Positions 1 to 6,677 of a stretch of 11,043 nt of DNA are shown in pieces. The notes under the pieces are model-generated. The model made no database searches. It had not been told where the DNA came from and worked only from the letters and a program-made list of their open reading frames with translations. Position 1 is the stretch's first letter. Each line of letters starts with the position of its first letter. A program made the translations under genes and the position numbers. The stretch comes from Bryobacteraceae bacterium. GTDB lineage: Bacteria > Acidobacteriota > Terriglobia > Bryobacterales > Bryobacteraceae. The stretch spans positions 1 through 11,043 of the forward strand of contig JANXXV010000110.1 in the NCBI GenBank assembly GCA_025350445.1. Direction: 5' to 3'.

Positions 1-291
1 TTCCAGGTCGCTGCCAAACATCCACAAGGCCAGCATGTTGAACAGGATATGGCCGAATCCCAGAGGGTCGTGCAGGAACATGTAGGAGACGAACTGCCAA
101 ATAGCGAAATGATGCACCACGTCCTGGGGAACAAGCCCAAAGGGATGGAACAACCAAGCATAACCGGCGATGACGGAAAAATAGTAGACGATGAATAGAG
201 TGATGTTACTTATGAGCAGCCATTTCACTCCCGTGGAGAAGAATCCAGAGTAGGAAAAGTTGCGTCTGCGGGGTCTGGTGCTGTTGGCCAT
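1..291 (-). CDS. Rhomboid family intramembrane serine protease, N-terminal part (cut by window edge)
   Basis: Reading the minus strand from ATG at 291 gives 97 residues open to the window edge. A basic N-terminus (TRPRRR) is followed by a hydrophobic segment at about residues 23-42. Next comes the typical rhomboid stretch WQFVSYMFLHD (65-75) and then GHILFNMLALWMFGSDLE (80-97). The HILFN motif (H81, N85) corresponds to the HxxxN of the second core helix of rhomboids, where His and Asn help form the oxyanion hole. The catalytic GxSG serine and the second histidine would lie beyond the edge, so activity cannot be judged. Rhomboids cleave transmembrane substrates inside the membrane. No strong ribosome binding site precedes the ATG. 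The gene is last of three minus-strand genes, 49 bp after a small membrane protein gene, and could share a transcript with it. Confidence 0.88.
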   Translation of the reverse strand, partial: MANSTRPRRRNFSYSGFFSTGVKWLLISNITLFIVYYFSVIAGYAWLFHPFGLVPQDVVHHFAIWQFVSYMFLHDPLGFGHILFNMLALWMFGSDLE

Positions 292-340
292 GCTCGAGGT
301 CGGTCGTCAATTCCAGAGTATCAGAAGCCGCCTGGATTTC

Positions 341-610
341 TTAGGGAACTTTGGGCTCAAGGTGCGTGGCGGTGACTTGCGTTGCGATAGCCAGTGCGAG
401 CCAAACCTGCCAATGCGAAAACAGACCGCTGGGGATGAAAAAGCTGCCGGTCCAATTGAGATCGGCACCCAGTCTCCATACCGAAAGGACGTAGGCGACC
501 AGCGCCACCGGTTTCAGCAGGTAACTGAACAACGGAGCCATTTCATGAGTGTTGCTCTTGAAGACATGCACTAAGCCGGGAGCGCCGGCGGGACTCATTT
601 TACCTAGCAT
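341..610 (-). CDS. Small membrane protein, tandem paralog B (unknown function)
   Basis: 89 residues; I do not recognise the family. There are two hydrophobic segments, about residues 28-45 (ending in the core WRLGADLN) and about 63-80 (within GLFSHWQVWLALAIATQV). A short polar linker joins them, so a two-helix membrane protein is likely. It is a close paralog of the gene at 671-970: by hand alignment 31 of 48 core residues are identical, with WRLGADLN and GLFSHWQVWLAL unchanged. This conservation, and its absence from other frames, supports real coding. ATG 610 is used here. ATG 598 is an alternative with an AGG about 8 bases upstream and would remove four residues. The gene sits between paralog A and the rhomboid gene, all on the minus strand. 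Confidence 0.72.
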   Translation of the reverse strand: MLGKMSPAGAPGLVHVFKSNTHEMAPLFSYLLKPVALVAYVLSVWRLGADLNWTGSFFIPSGLFSHWQVWLALAIATQVTATHLEPKVP

Positions 611-670
611 ATATTGACCGTTCCTGCCACCTTAGATGCTGCGGGCGGTCTATTGGTTTCCGGTTTACTT

Positions 671-970
671 TTAAAGGATGGCGGCGTCGTTGCCGGAGTA
701 GCGGCGCCGGGCGAAACGGGATAAAACGGTGGACATTACCTGCATGCCGGCGCCGAGCGCTAACCAGACCTGCCAGTGAGAAAACAGGCCTTGCGAGATC
801 GCGAACTGTCCGGTGAGATTCAAATCAGCGCCGAGGCGCCAGCAACCCAGCACAAACGCCATCACCGATGCCGGGCCAAGAAGCGCCGCGGTTCCACGCG
901 CCACTTGCCAGTTAAAGCTGTGAGCTTTCCGGAGCGATGCGGCGTAGTTGATTTTGACCCGGACTCGCAT
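671..970 (-). CDS. Small membrane protein, tandem paralog A (unknown function)
   Basis: 99 residues from ATG 970; a TTG at 976 would add two. I do not recognise the family. The basic N-terminus (MRVRVKINYAASLRKAH) is followed by a hydrophobic helix at about residues 28-45, the core WRLGADLN, a short linker containing LTGQFAISQ, and a second helix beginning GLFSHWQVWLAL. It ends in a basic tail (SRFARRR). The positive-inside rule would put both ends in the cytoplasm. It shares the central 48 residues with the downstream gene at 341-610 (31 identical), so the pair arose by tandem duplication. The gene is divergent from the oxidoreductase at 1056, with about 85 bp between the starts. No clear ribosome binding site is seen. 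Confidence 0.72.
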   Translation of the reverse strand: MRVRVKINYAASLRKAHSFNWQVARGTAALLGPASVMAFVLGCWRLGADLNLTGQFAISQGLFSHWQVWLALGAGMQVMSTVLSRFARRRYSGNDAAIL

Positions 971-1055
971 ACCCAAACTTATGTACTAGTATATCGGCAA
1001 CTGCGATAAAGTGTATCGAGAAAGTATTCACACGAGAGGGATTGGAAAGGAGACT

Positions 1056-2198
1056 ATGCGGAGAGTTCAAACTGCGGTCATTGGGGCCGGATTCATGGGC
1101 CGGGTGCATTCGGAAGCGATCCGGCGGGTACCGAATGTGGACCTTGTTGCGGTTGCGGCGGCAACGGACGCCGAAGCTGCCGCGTTCGGAGAAAGCATCG
1201 GGCTGCCGCGGACTACCGGAGACTACCGGAAGCTGTTGGCCGATCCGGAAATTGATGCCGTCCACGTCTGTACGCCGAATGCGCTGCACTTCCCGGTGGC
1301 GAAGGCGGCGCTCGAAGCCGGCAAGGCTGTGCTGTGCGAGAAGCCGCTGACTTTGTCGGTCGCCGAGGCCCGGGAGCTAGTGGAACTGGCGGCGGCTAAG
1401 AACCTGGCGAACTGCGTGAATCACAACCTTCGGTACTACCCTGTGGTGCAGCAGATGCGGAGGATGATCGAGGGTGGCCAACTGGGCGATGTACTGGTCG
1501 TGCAGGGCACCTATTCGCAGGATTGGCTGCTGTATGATACGGACTGGAACTGGCGGATCGATTCGAAGGCGAACGGCGCGTTGCGGGCCATGGGTGATAT
1601 CGGGTCGCACTGGATGGACATGATTCAGCACTTGACCGGGCTGAAGATCACGTCGCTTTGCGCGGATTTACAGGCGTTCCATAAGACACGGAAGAAACCC
1701 AAAGTGGCGGTTCAGACATTCGCGGGTACGAAGCTGACTCCGGACGATTACGTGGAGGTGCCGATCGATACCGAGGATTATGGGGCGGTGCTGTTGCGGC
1801 TTGGGGATCGGGCGCGCGGCGCATTCACGGTTAGCCAGATGTCGGCGGGGTGCAAGAACCGATTTTCGGTTGAGATCTTCGGGACCAAGTGCGGCGTGGG
1901 TTGGAACCAGGAGCGGCCGGATGAACTTTGGATTGGGCACCGGAATTTGCCGAATCAGGTGATTTTGAAAGATCCGTCGCTGCTGCTTCCGAAGGCCGCG
2001 GCTTATGCGGATCTGCCGGGCGGGCACGGCGAAGGTTACGACGATACCCACAAACAGGTGTTCAAGCGTTTCTACAAGCGAGTTGCGGACCCTGGGGCGG
2101 AGGTGGAATATCCCACCTTTGTGGAGGGCATGCAGGGGATGGAGAAGCTGGAAAAGGTGCTGGAGAGTTCGCAGCTCCGGGCTTGGGTGGACGTTTAG
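1056..2198 (+). CDS. Gfo/Idh/MocA family NAD(P)-dependent oxidoreductase
   Basis: 380 residues from ATG 1056. This start is preferred to GTG 1011 because AAAGGAG lies just before it (3-base spacing) and the first residues then run straight into the nucleotide fold. The N-terminal Rossmann domain shows AVIGAGFMGRVH (GxGxxG at about 10-15), then VCTPNALH (71-78) and the family hallmark CEKPLT (94-99, Lys96). NHNLRYYP follows at 122-129. The C-terminal catalytic domain carries GDIGSHWMD at 180-188; H185 is the expected catalytic histidine. Members oxidise or reduce sugars, inositols and related polyols with NAD(P), usually in the cytoplasm. Length is typical. The substrate cannot be assigned. 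The gene stands alone on the plus strand, with a strong hairpin starting 18 bp after its stop. Confidence 0.93.
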   Translation: MRRVQTAVIGAGFMGRVHSEAIRRVPNVDLVAVAAATDAEAAAFGESIGLPRTTGDYRKLLADPEIDAVHVCTPNALHFPVAKAALEAGKAVLCEKPLTLSVAEARELVELAAAKNLANCVNHNLRYYPVVQQMRRMIEGGQLGDVLVVQGTYSQDWLLYDTDWNWRIDSKANGALRAMGDIGSHWMDMIQHLTGLKITSLCADLQAFHKTRKKPKVAVQTFAGTKLTPDDYVEVPIDTEDYGAVLLRLGDRARGAFTVSQMSAGCKNRFSVEIFGTKCGVGWNQERPDELWIGHRNLPNQVILKDPSLLLPKAAAYADLPGGHGEGYDDTHKQVFKRFYKRVADPGAEVEYPTFVEGMQGMEKLEKVLESSQLRAWVDV

Positions 2199-2199
2199 G

Positions 2200-2221
2200 C
2201 GTTTTGCGAAACAGAGCCAAT
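2200..2221 (+). repeat. 22-bp direct repeat, copy 1
   Basis: The 22 bases starting CGTTTTGCGAAAC and ending GAGCCAAT occur again, identically, at 2389-2410. Copy 1 starts two bases after the oxidoreductase stop and its last bases form the left arm of the hairpin at 2217-2257. The two copies bracket most of the convergent spacer. Confidence 0.9.
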
Positions 2222-2257
2222 TCCGCGAGCGGGCAGTTAGGGCGCTCGCGGAATTGG
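2217..2257. repeat. Perfect 15-bp hairpin behind the oxidoreductase gene
   Basis: CCAATTCCGCGAGCG (2217-2231) pairs perfectly with CGCTCGCGGAATTGG (2243-2257) around an 11-base loop. Its place just after a stop codon would suit transcription termination or 3' end protection. No T-run follows on the plus strand, so it is not a classical intrinsic terminator. The association with a direct repeat suggests a REP-like dispersed element. That is inference, since only this window is visible. Confidence 0.85.
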
Positions 2258-2302
2258 GTTGTCGGGAAAAGCACTTTCGGGCTGTGTCGCCGCTGAACCG
2301 CG

Positions 2303-2325
2303 CCGGATGGGGCGTCCCCATCCGG
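2303..2325. repeat. Perfect 10-bp hairpin in the convergent spacer
   Basis: CCGGATGGGG (2303-2312) and CCCCATCCGG (2316-2325) form a perfect stem with a three-base loop CGT. It lies between the convergent oxidoreductase and ATPase genes. It could stop or stabilise transcripts from either side. There is no T-run, so it is called a repeat rather than a terminator. Confidence 0.85.
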
Positions 2326-2388
2326 TTGTCAGGAACTGTGTGAGTGGTTGCTCCGGGTCCCTGTTTTCATTCTCTCCGCGAAAACGCC

Positions 2389-2410
2389 CGTTTTGCGAAA
2401 CAGAGCCAAT
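2389..2410 (+). repeat. 22-bp direct repeat, copy 2
   Basis: This is identical to 2200-2221 over all 22 bases. It ends 7 bp from the stop codon of the minus-strand ATPase gene. The bases after it (CCCGGGTT) differ from those after copy 1, so the hairpin arm is not preserved here. Confidence 0.9.
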
Positions 2411-2416
2411 CCCGGG

Positions 2417-3646
2417 TTATGCCCGCGTGATGCCGATCTGGCCCCTTCCCTCAAACTTCATTTCAATTCCCCGGCGGCGGAGTTTTGCCACCGCTTGGTT
2501 CAAGCGGCAGGAGATGGCTTGCGCCGTTTTGGGCCAATCGGTGCCGGCCGGATCTATCGCGTGCAGCGCTTTGAGGAGCTGGGTTGCTGTTCCGGTCCAG
2601 GTGGATTCGACGGTCATCAGGGCCGCGATGGTTTCGGCGAGATTGCTTTCCGGTACCGCCTTCGATTTGCCGGGAGCTAGAATTGCGCGGATTTCGGCCG
2701 TGGAGAGTTTTACGGCGGGCTCGGCGGCGTTGAGCCAGGCCGCCAGGTCTGAGAAGCCATGACCTTTGTGGTTGCCTAGCGCTACGCAGACGGCGGTCAA
2801 TAGAGCCGAAAGGGTCTGGGAACGGGTCGTCTTGAAATCCGACCAGATTGCGCCGGGTTTCTGAAGCTTCGCGGAGGAAAGCGGGCGGGAAGTGACGGTG
2901 AAGATGGGATTGATCAGTTCCGGTCCTGGAGTCCAGTTGGCCTCGTCTGGGACTACCAGAATTATCGGGCGGTTTGCCGCTTGGAGGCCGATTGACAGAT
3001 GGGATGCCAAGCTCTTTACGCCGTCGAAGGCGAGCACCCAGTGAAATTGAGCGAGCAAGCCGATGTAGCGTTCGTTGCTGGTGAGCGGGATCAGGGGGAA
3101 TTGCGCGGGATCGATTAGCGAACGGAGTAACAGTGCGGCGGTGGATTTGCCGCTGGCTCTGGGCCCGGTGACAACCAGGATGGGGTAGGGGCCTTCGGGC
3201 CTGAGAGCTGCCAGAAGCCAGCAGAGGCAGCGGCCCCAATCATCCGGACCGCTTAAATTGAGAAGGCTGCGAAAGGCGTGAAAGCCGACCGGCAACGCGC
3301 TGGGTTCATCGGGATAAGGCAGGCCGGCTACGGTACGGGTCCGGCTGGCGGCGCAGGCGGGGTTGGAGGCTATTTTCCAGCCACCGGGCATCAACTCGAT
3401 GGTATCGCCGGCGGCGTTTCCAAGATTGAAGACGATGCTGTTCCGGCCCGCGGTGACGCGCGGCTGGGCGGGATCTTCACGGGAACGCCGCGGCTTTGGC
3501 AGTGTGTCTGGTTTCTCGCGATGGGACTTCGCGCTCAGGCGGGAGTTGCCATCGATCAGCCAGTCCCGGAATCTGGCCTCTTCCGGGCTCAGATTGTTCA
3601 TCGTCAATGTTGGTTCAGCGAGTATTCCTTGGTTGGGGTGCTGCAT
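2417..3646 (-). CDS. Divergent P-loop ATPase related to phage/ICE helicase-like ATP-binding proteins
   Basis: 409 residues from ATG 3646, chosen because GAGGA lies just upstream; GTG 3670 and ATG 3601 are alternatives. The N-terminus is polar and basic. Around 80-120 is a region with IELMPGGWKI and NPA, then LLNLSGPDDW and CWLLAALRPEGPYPILVV. Walker A is GPRASGKST (161-169, K167) and a Walker B-like strand is WVLAFDGV (203-210, D208). The C-terminus holds TWTGTATQLLKAL and an SCRLNQAVAKLRRRGIEMKF block resembling a winged-helix tail. From memory, this order matches helicase-like ATP-binding proteins of phages and integrative elements. Compared with those, the segment after Walker B that usually holds a glycine-rich CRLATGGGFATR motif is missing, so helicase activity is doubtful. 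A domesticated or regulatory role is possible. The gene converges on the oxidoreductase. Confidence 0.75.
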   Translation of the reverse strand: MQHPNQGILAEPTLTMNNLSPEEARFRDWLIDGNSRLSAKSHREKPDTLPKPRRSREDPAQPRVTAGRNSIVFNLGNAAGDTIELMPGGWKIASNPACAASRTRTVAGLPYPDEPSALPVGFHAFRSLLNLSGPDDWGRCLCWLLAALRPEGPYPILVVTGPRASGKSTAALLLRSLIDPAQFPLIPLTSNERYIGLLAQFHWVLAFDGVKSLASHLSIGLQAANRPIILVVPDEANWTPGPELINPIFTVTSRPLSSAKLQKPGAIWSDFKTTRSQTLSALLTAVCVALGNHKGHGFSDLAAWLNAAEPAVKLSTAEIRAILAPGKSKAVPESNLAETIAALMTVESTWTGTATQLLKALHAIDPAGTDWPKTAQAISCRLNQAVAKLRRRGIEMKFEGRGQIGITRA

Positions 3647-3916
3647 GTATCCTCGGTTGGAAAGTAGCACTCGGCCCGTTTAGCCCTGGTTGAGTTTTTG
3701 GTGTTTTTGTTGTGGGGAAAGGAAATAGAGGTGTGAGATTTCCGTGAACCAAAATATGGCCCCCTACGGGGAGCCCGTGGCGGGGATGAAAAAGTACACC
3801 AACTAGAGCGAAAGTGGAAGAAGCTGCCCGCGGACGAAGGCCGTTCGTGAATCCGGCCGGGGATACATTTTTAGCGGAGGTAGCGATTGTAGTCTCCGCC
3901 GCCAGGCGGTGAACAC

Positions 3917-4067
3917 CTGGTGTAGTGTAGGGTCCGTAAATTGGCTAGGTCCTCGGATTGGACGACGGTGCGCAGCCTCCGTAGCTATCCGCCTGGATGG
4001 CGCTTGTGATCCGGGAAGCCGAGGCAGGGGCCTCGGCGGTCTTGTTATTTTGAAGACACTACACCAG
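3917..4067. repeat. 151-bp segment closed by a 12-bp inverted repeat
   Basis: CTGGTGTAGTGT (3917-3928) and ACACTACACCAG (4056-4067) are perfect reverse complements 127 bp apart. Inside are further stems: CGCC-TGGAT-GGCG near 3990-4002, GGTCC/GGAC near 3946-3963, and the strong GCCGAGGC/GCCTCGGC hairpin (4018-4037). On the plus strand that hairpin is followed by a moderately T-rich run (CTTGTTATTTTG). The layout could be a structured RNA closed by a long helix, or a small non-autonomous element with terminal inverted repeats. No target-site duplication was recognised. Confidence 0.5.
4006..4037 (+). repeat. 32-bp repeat with internal hairpin, copy 1
   Basis: 32 bases beginning GTGATCCGGGAAGCC are identical to 10649-10680, in the same orientation. 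The 3' half is a hairpin: GCCGAGGC (4018-4025), loop AGGG, GCCTCGGC (4030-4037). This copy lies just beyond the decayed end of the MFS pseudogene; the other overlaps the stop codon of the plus-strand MFS gene. Together they bracket the catabolic cluster. Likely a dispersed intergenic repeat, possibly with a terminator role. Confidence 0.88.
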
Positions 4068-4214
4068 TAAGATTGTCGAGATGGTGACAGCTTCCCTCGC
4101 CCGGCGGCACAGAGGAGTGGCTATGAATTCACTATACCGCCGCTAGTAAACGGGGCCGAGAAGCGCTGGGCACGCGTGGCATCACGGCCTTGCCGGCCGA
4201 TGAGGCGCTGACCG

Positions 4215-4757
4215 CAGGGCCGTGAAGCTAGATGTTCCCGAGGCCGCGCGCGCGACTTTCCGGGGACGCCGGCGCAGGTCGGCGCAACAGCAAGTATGCC
4301 CGGCTGGGAGGCGGGCGAACCGTAATACCCGAAGTGCCAGGCGAAGGCCCACAATGCACCAACGACGCCAAACAATACAAAGGTCTGCCGCCCAGATGTA
4401 GCCTTGCGTCCGCGCGTGCCCGCCGGCAGGGAACCAGCGGGCCAGAACGCCAGCCATGTTGGGGTAGGCTCCGGCCTCGCCCGCACCAAACAGAAAGCGG
4501 ACCGCGAGCATTGGGAGGAAGCCCGTCGCTGCCGCGGTGAGTGAAGTGAATGCCGAGCACCAGAGAACGATCTGTGTGAGCACTTCAAACAGTCCGTAGG
4601 CAAGAATGAACGCACCCAGAATCCAGCCCCAGCGCTCAGCCGGGATGTGCAGTTCTTCTTGAATCCTGGGCCCCGCCGACGCGATGCTGATGCGGTCCAG
4701 AAACGTGATGATCGCCAGGACGATCAAAAACAGCAGGACCTGATGCCGCTTCTTCAA
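4215..4757 (-). pseudogene. Decayed MFS transporter (anion:cation symporter type), N-terminal third
   Basis: From a TTG at 4757, overlapping the racemase-family stop (TTGA), the first 59 residues look like a normal carrier. They include helix 1 with FLDRISIASAGPRIQEEL and helix 2 ending AYGLFEV. The reading then jumps to LTQIVLWCSAF. About 14 residues expected here, including the loop 2-3 motif A (GxLxDRxGxR), are absent without a frame change. Helices 3-4 follow (MLAVRFLFGAGEAGAYPN). After GYIWAA, near 4386, the frame breaks and TFVLFGVVGALWAFAWHFGYYGS continues in another frame. This points to a second deletion with frameshift. Homology fades near 4215, so the C-terminal two thirds are gone. 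Once the last gene of the minus-strand operon, it is almost certainly non-functional. Confidence 0.85.
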
Positions 4758-5422
4758 GAGCCAACCTTAGCAAACACCTCGCGTGCTCTCCGCACCGCAA
4801 GCTCGGGGCTGGATAGGATCGCCGGTCCACTGCTGGTATCTATCCGCGCAATCACACGGGCCATTGAGGCCTGCGCCAGCACGACCACATCTACTTTCCG
4901 CCGCAATTGCGCCAGGCATTCCAGCAGCAGCGCGTCGTGGCGTTCTGTATCGCCAGCCAGGACGGCTTCAAAGGCGCCCTCGGCCAGCGCCGGCACGATC
5001 TGGATACGGCGTTGCTCCCGCGCGGCCGTTTCTTCAATCAGCGCGATAGTCGGCTCCAGTGTCGTCCGTATGGTTGCCGCTACACCGATCCGGCCTCCAA
5101 TCTTCACCGCGGCCTCGGCCATTGATTCATCCACACGCAACACCGGGAAGTCAAATAGCAAGCGCGCAACAGGCACCGCGGCGCCAATCGAAGAACAAGT
5201 CACCATCACCGCATCGGCGCCGGCGTCGTGCGCGGAATCGATGGCGGAGACAATCCTGCGGATCGTTGCCTTGGTCAGCCGCTGCGCGCTGATTGTGTTT
5301 CGTATCAGCGATTCGTCGCTGATATGGAACACTTCAACGTCCGGCAGAATCTCTTTAGCGAGTTTGGAAAACAGCGGAACCAATACGTGGCTTGTGTGGA
5401 TAAAGGCGAACTTTGCTGACAT
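4754..5422 (-). CDS. Aspartate/glutamate racemase family protein
   Basis: 222 residues from ATG 5422. The open frame extends to 5593, but that extra part is the antisense of the neighbouring MFS gene and has no family resemblance, whereas MSAKFAFIHTSHVLVPLF is a typical start. VMVTCSSIG (73-80) holds the catalytic cysteine C76, and VLRVDESMAEAA (94-105) and RIGVAATIRTTLEPT (111-125) fit the Asp/Glu/hydantoin racemase superfamily. At the usual position of the second cysteine stands VVVLAQASMA (180-188), with alanine. This is common in one subgroup of the family and may mean a one-cysteine racemase, isomerase or decarboxylase-like reaction. It is cytoplasmic, 31 bp behind the MFS gene, and its TGA overlaps the start of the MFS pseudogene. 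The substrate is unknown. Confidence 0.87.
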   Translation of the reverse strand: MSAKFAFIHTSHVLVPLFSKLAKEILPDVEVFHISDESLIRNTISAQRLTKATIRRIVSAIDSAHDAGADAVMVTCSSIGAAVPVARLLFDFPVLRVDESMAEAAVKIGGRIGVAATIRTTLEPTIALIEETAAREQRRIQIVPALAEGAFEAVLAGDTERHDALLLECLAQLRRKVDVVVLAQASMARVIARIDTSSGPAILSSPELAVRRAREVFAKVGS

Positions 5423-5453
5423 GGCGTGGGCGACAGTCCTCGCGAGGATAATA

Positions 5454-6677
5454 TCATCCCGCCTCGGATCGCTCGCCGGAGTAGCGAGTGGCTGCGACGA
5501 AGATGAGGGCCAGTGCACTGGCGCAGCAGGCGAACGCCACCCAAGTGAGCAGGCCGGCGAAGCCGAGCGAATTCCTGACGAGGCCTGCCACAAGAATGAT
5601 CACCGAGGCCGAGATGCCGCCCATCGTATTGAGGAATCCCGCACCGAAACCGTAGTTGCGGGCGGAGATCACGTCGTAGGCGCCGGCGAAAATGTTGGCA
5701 ATCATCAGACCGGCGAAGCCTCCATACAACGCCGAGCAGAGCCGCGCGAGATCCAACGAGTGGACGGCGAAGGTGAGATATCCGAACGGCGCGCTGAGCA
5801 GGATGCCGGCGGCTGCGACGTAAAGCCGGGCGGCGGGCATCCGTTTCGACAAACGGTCCGCCAACGCGCCACCGAAGACCACGCCCAAGGCGCAGCTCAC
5901 TTGCACGTAGATGGTTGCGTTGAAGCCGCTGTCGGTCATGGAGAGGTGGTAGCGCTCTTGCAGAAACGACGGATACCAGGCGTAGAAGACCCAGAGCATG
6001 GCGCAGAAGCAGAAGAAGGCCGCGCAGATAGCGATGTAGCAGCGCGAGCGAAGAAGACTCCTGAGATTGGCGACTGTACTCCCGCTGGAAGCGGTTCGCG
6101 GCGCAGCAGGGATGTATGGAACGCGGCGGGCCAGCACGAAAGAATAGACGATGCCGAAGGCGGCGGCGATGGCGAAGCCTGCCCGCCAACTGACGCGATC
6201 AGCCATCCACCCGCCGTACCAGCCGCCCGCCACGAGTCCGGCGAACTGGGCGGATTGGTGAATGCCGAGCACCTTCGAGCGAACGGCTTCGGGGTAAGCC
6301 GCGCCCAGCGTGCCCATGGCCGCGGGAAAGTATAGGGATTCAGTGATTCCCATCACCGCGCGCCATAAAAGAAAGACCAGGACCGTGCCGCTGAGGCTGC
6401 TGCCAAGAGTCGCGGCGCTCCACAGGATCACGCTGGCGATGATCATGCGGTCGCGCCGGACCACATCCGCCAGGCGGCCGGCAATCGGCATGCAGATCGT
6501 GTAGGACCACGAGAAGACGCTACCGATCAGTCCCAGTTGGGCATCGCTAAATCCAACATCGGTTTTCAACACAGGAAAGATGGAGTAGACCATCTGCCGG
6601 TCAATGTAATTGAGCGCGAGCGCGAGCCAGAGAAAGGCGAGCAGCGACACGCCCGCCTTGCCGGCAACGCTACCCAT
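5454..6677 (-). CDS. MFS transporter, probable organic-acid or sugar-acid carrier
   Basis: 407 residues from ATG 6677. This start overlaps the end of the enolase-superfamily gene (ATGCATGGGTAG), which suggests translational coupling. The longer open frame up to 6941 is only a shadow of that gene. Helix 1 contains ALNYIDRQMVYSIFPVLK (21-38) with the NYxDR motif common in anion:cation symporters. Loop 2-3 has motif A as GRLADVVRRDR (67-77), and its counterpart in the second half is GGALADRLSKR. About twelve hydrophobic segments are present, as usual for the superfamily. FLQERYHLSMTDSG fits the helix 7-8 region. It sits in the inner membrane and probably imports the substrate handled by the adjacent enzymes. 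That link comes from operon context only. Confidence 0.9.
   Translation of the reverse strand: MGSVAGKAGVSLLAFLWLALALNYIDRQMVYSIFPVLKTDVGFSDAQLGLIGSVFSWSYTICMPIAGRLADVVRRDRMIIASVILWSAATLGSSLSGTVLVFLLWRAVMGITESLYFPAAMGTLGAAYPEAVRSKVLGIHQSAQFAGLVAGGWYGGWMADRVSWRAGFAIAAAFGIVYSFVLARRVPYIPAAPRTASSGSTVANLRSLLRSRCYIAICAAFFCFCAMLWVFYAWYPSFLQERYHLSMTDSGFNATIYVQVSCALGVVFGGALADRLSKRMPAARLYVAAAGILLSAPFGYLTFAVHSLDLARLCSALYGGFAGLMIANIFAGAYDVISARNYGFGAGFLNTMGGISASVIILVAGLVRNSLGFAGLLTWVAFACCASALALIFVAATRYSGERSEAG

Larger units (their letters stand above)
3671..4214. other. Gene-free spacer, about 550 bp, with inverted repeats
   Basis: No reading frame here has recognisable protein content. Several small inverted repeats are visible: CCCC-TAC-GGGG at 3761-3771, GGCCG/CGGCC at 3839-3858 and GCGGAG/CTCCGC at 3874-3899. 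The motif TACACCA appears three times: 3795-3801 and 4060-4066 on the plus strand, and on the minus strand within 3917-3928. Such clustering can be left by a degraded insertion sequence, but no transposase remnant can be read. The stretch lies between an ATPase gene and a decayed transporter gene, a plausible site of past deletion or insertion. Confidence 0.55.

Noticed and set aside
2259..2762. Plus-strand frame running from the spacer into the ATPase gene
   Set aside because: Its content comes from the hairpin repeat and the antisense of the ATPase; no family resemblance.
3900..4110. Possible tRNA or tmRNA in the gene-free spacer
   Set aside because: No T-loop consensus, acceptor pairing or CCA-like end was found.
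3671..4120. CRISPR array
   Set aside because: Repeats are few, short and irregularly spaced, with no repeat-spacer periodicity and no cas genes.
4647..6335. Long plus-strand open frame (562 codons)
   Set aside because: It lies antisense to the racemase-family and MFS genes, has low-complexity Arg/Ala/Gly-rich content and no recognisable domain. It is a GC-rich shadow frame.
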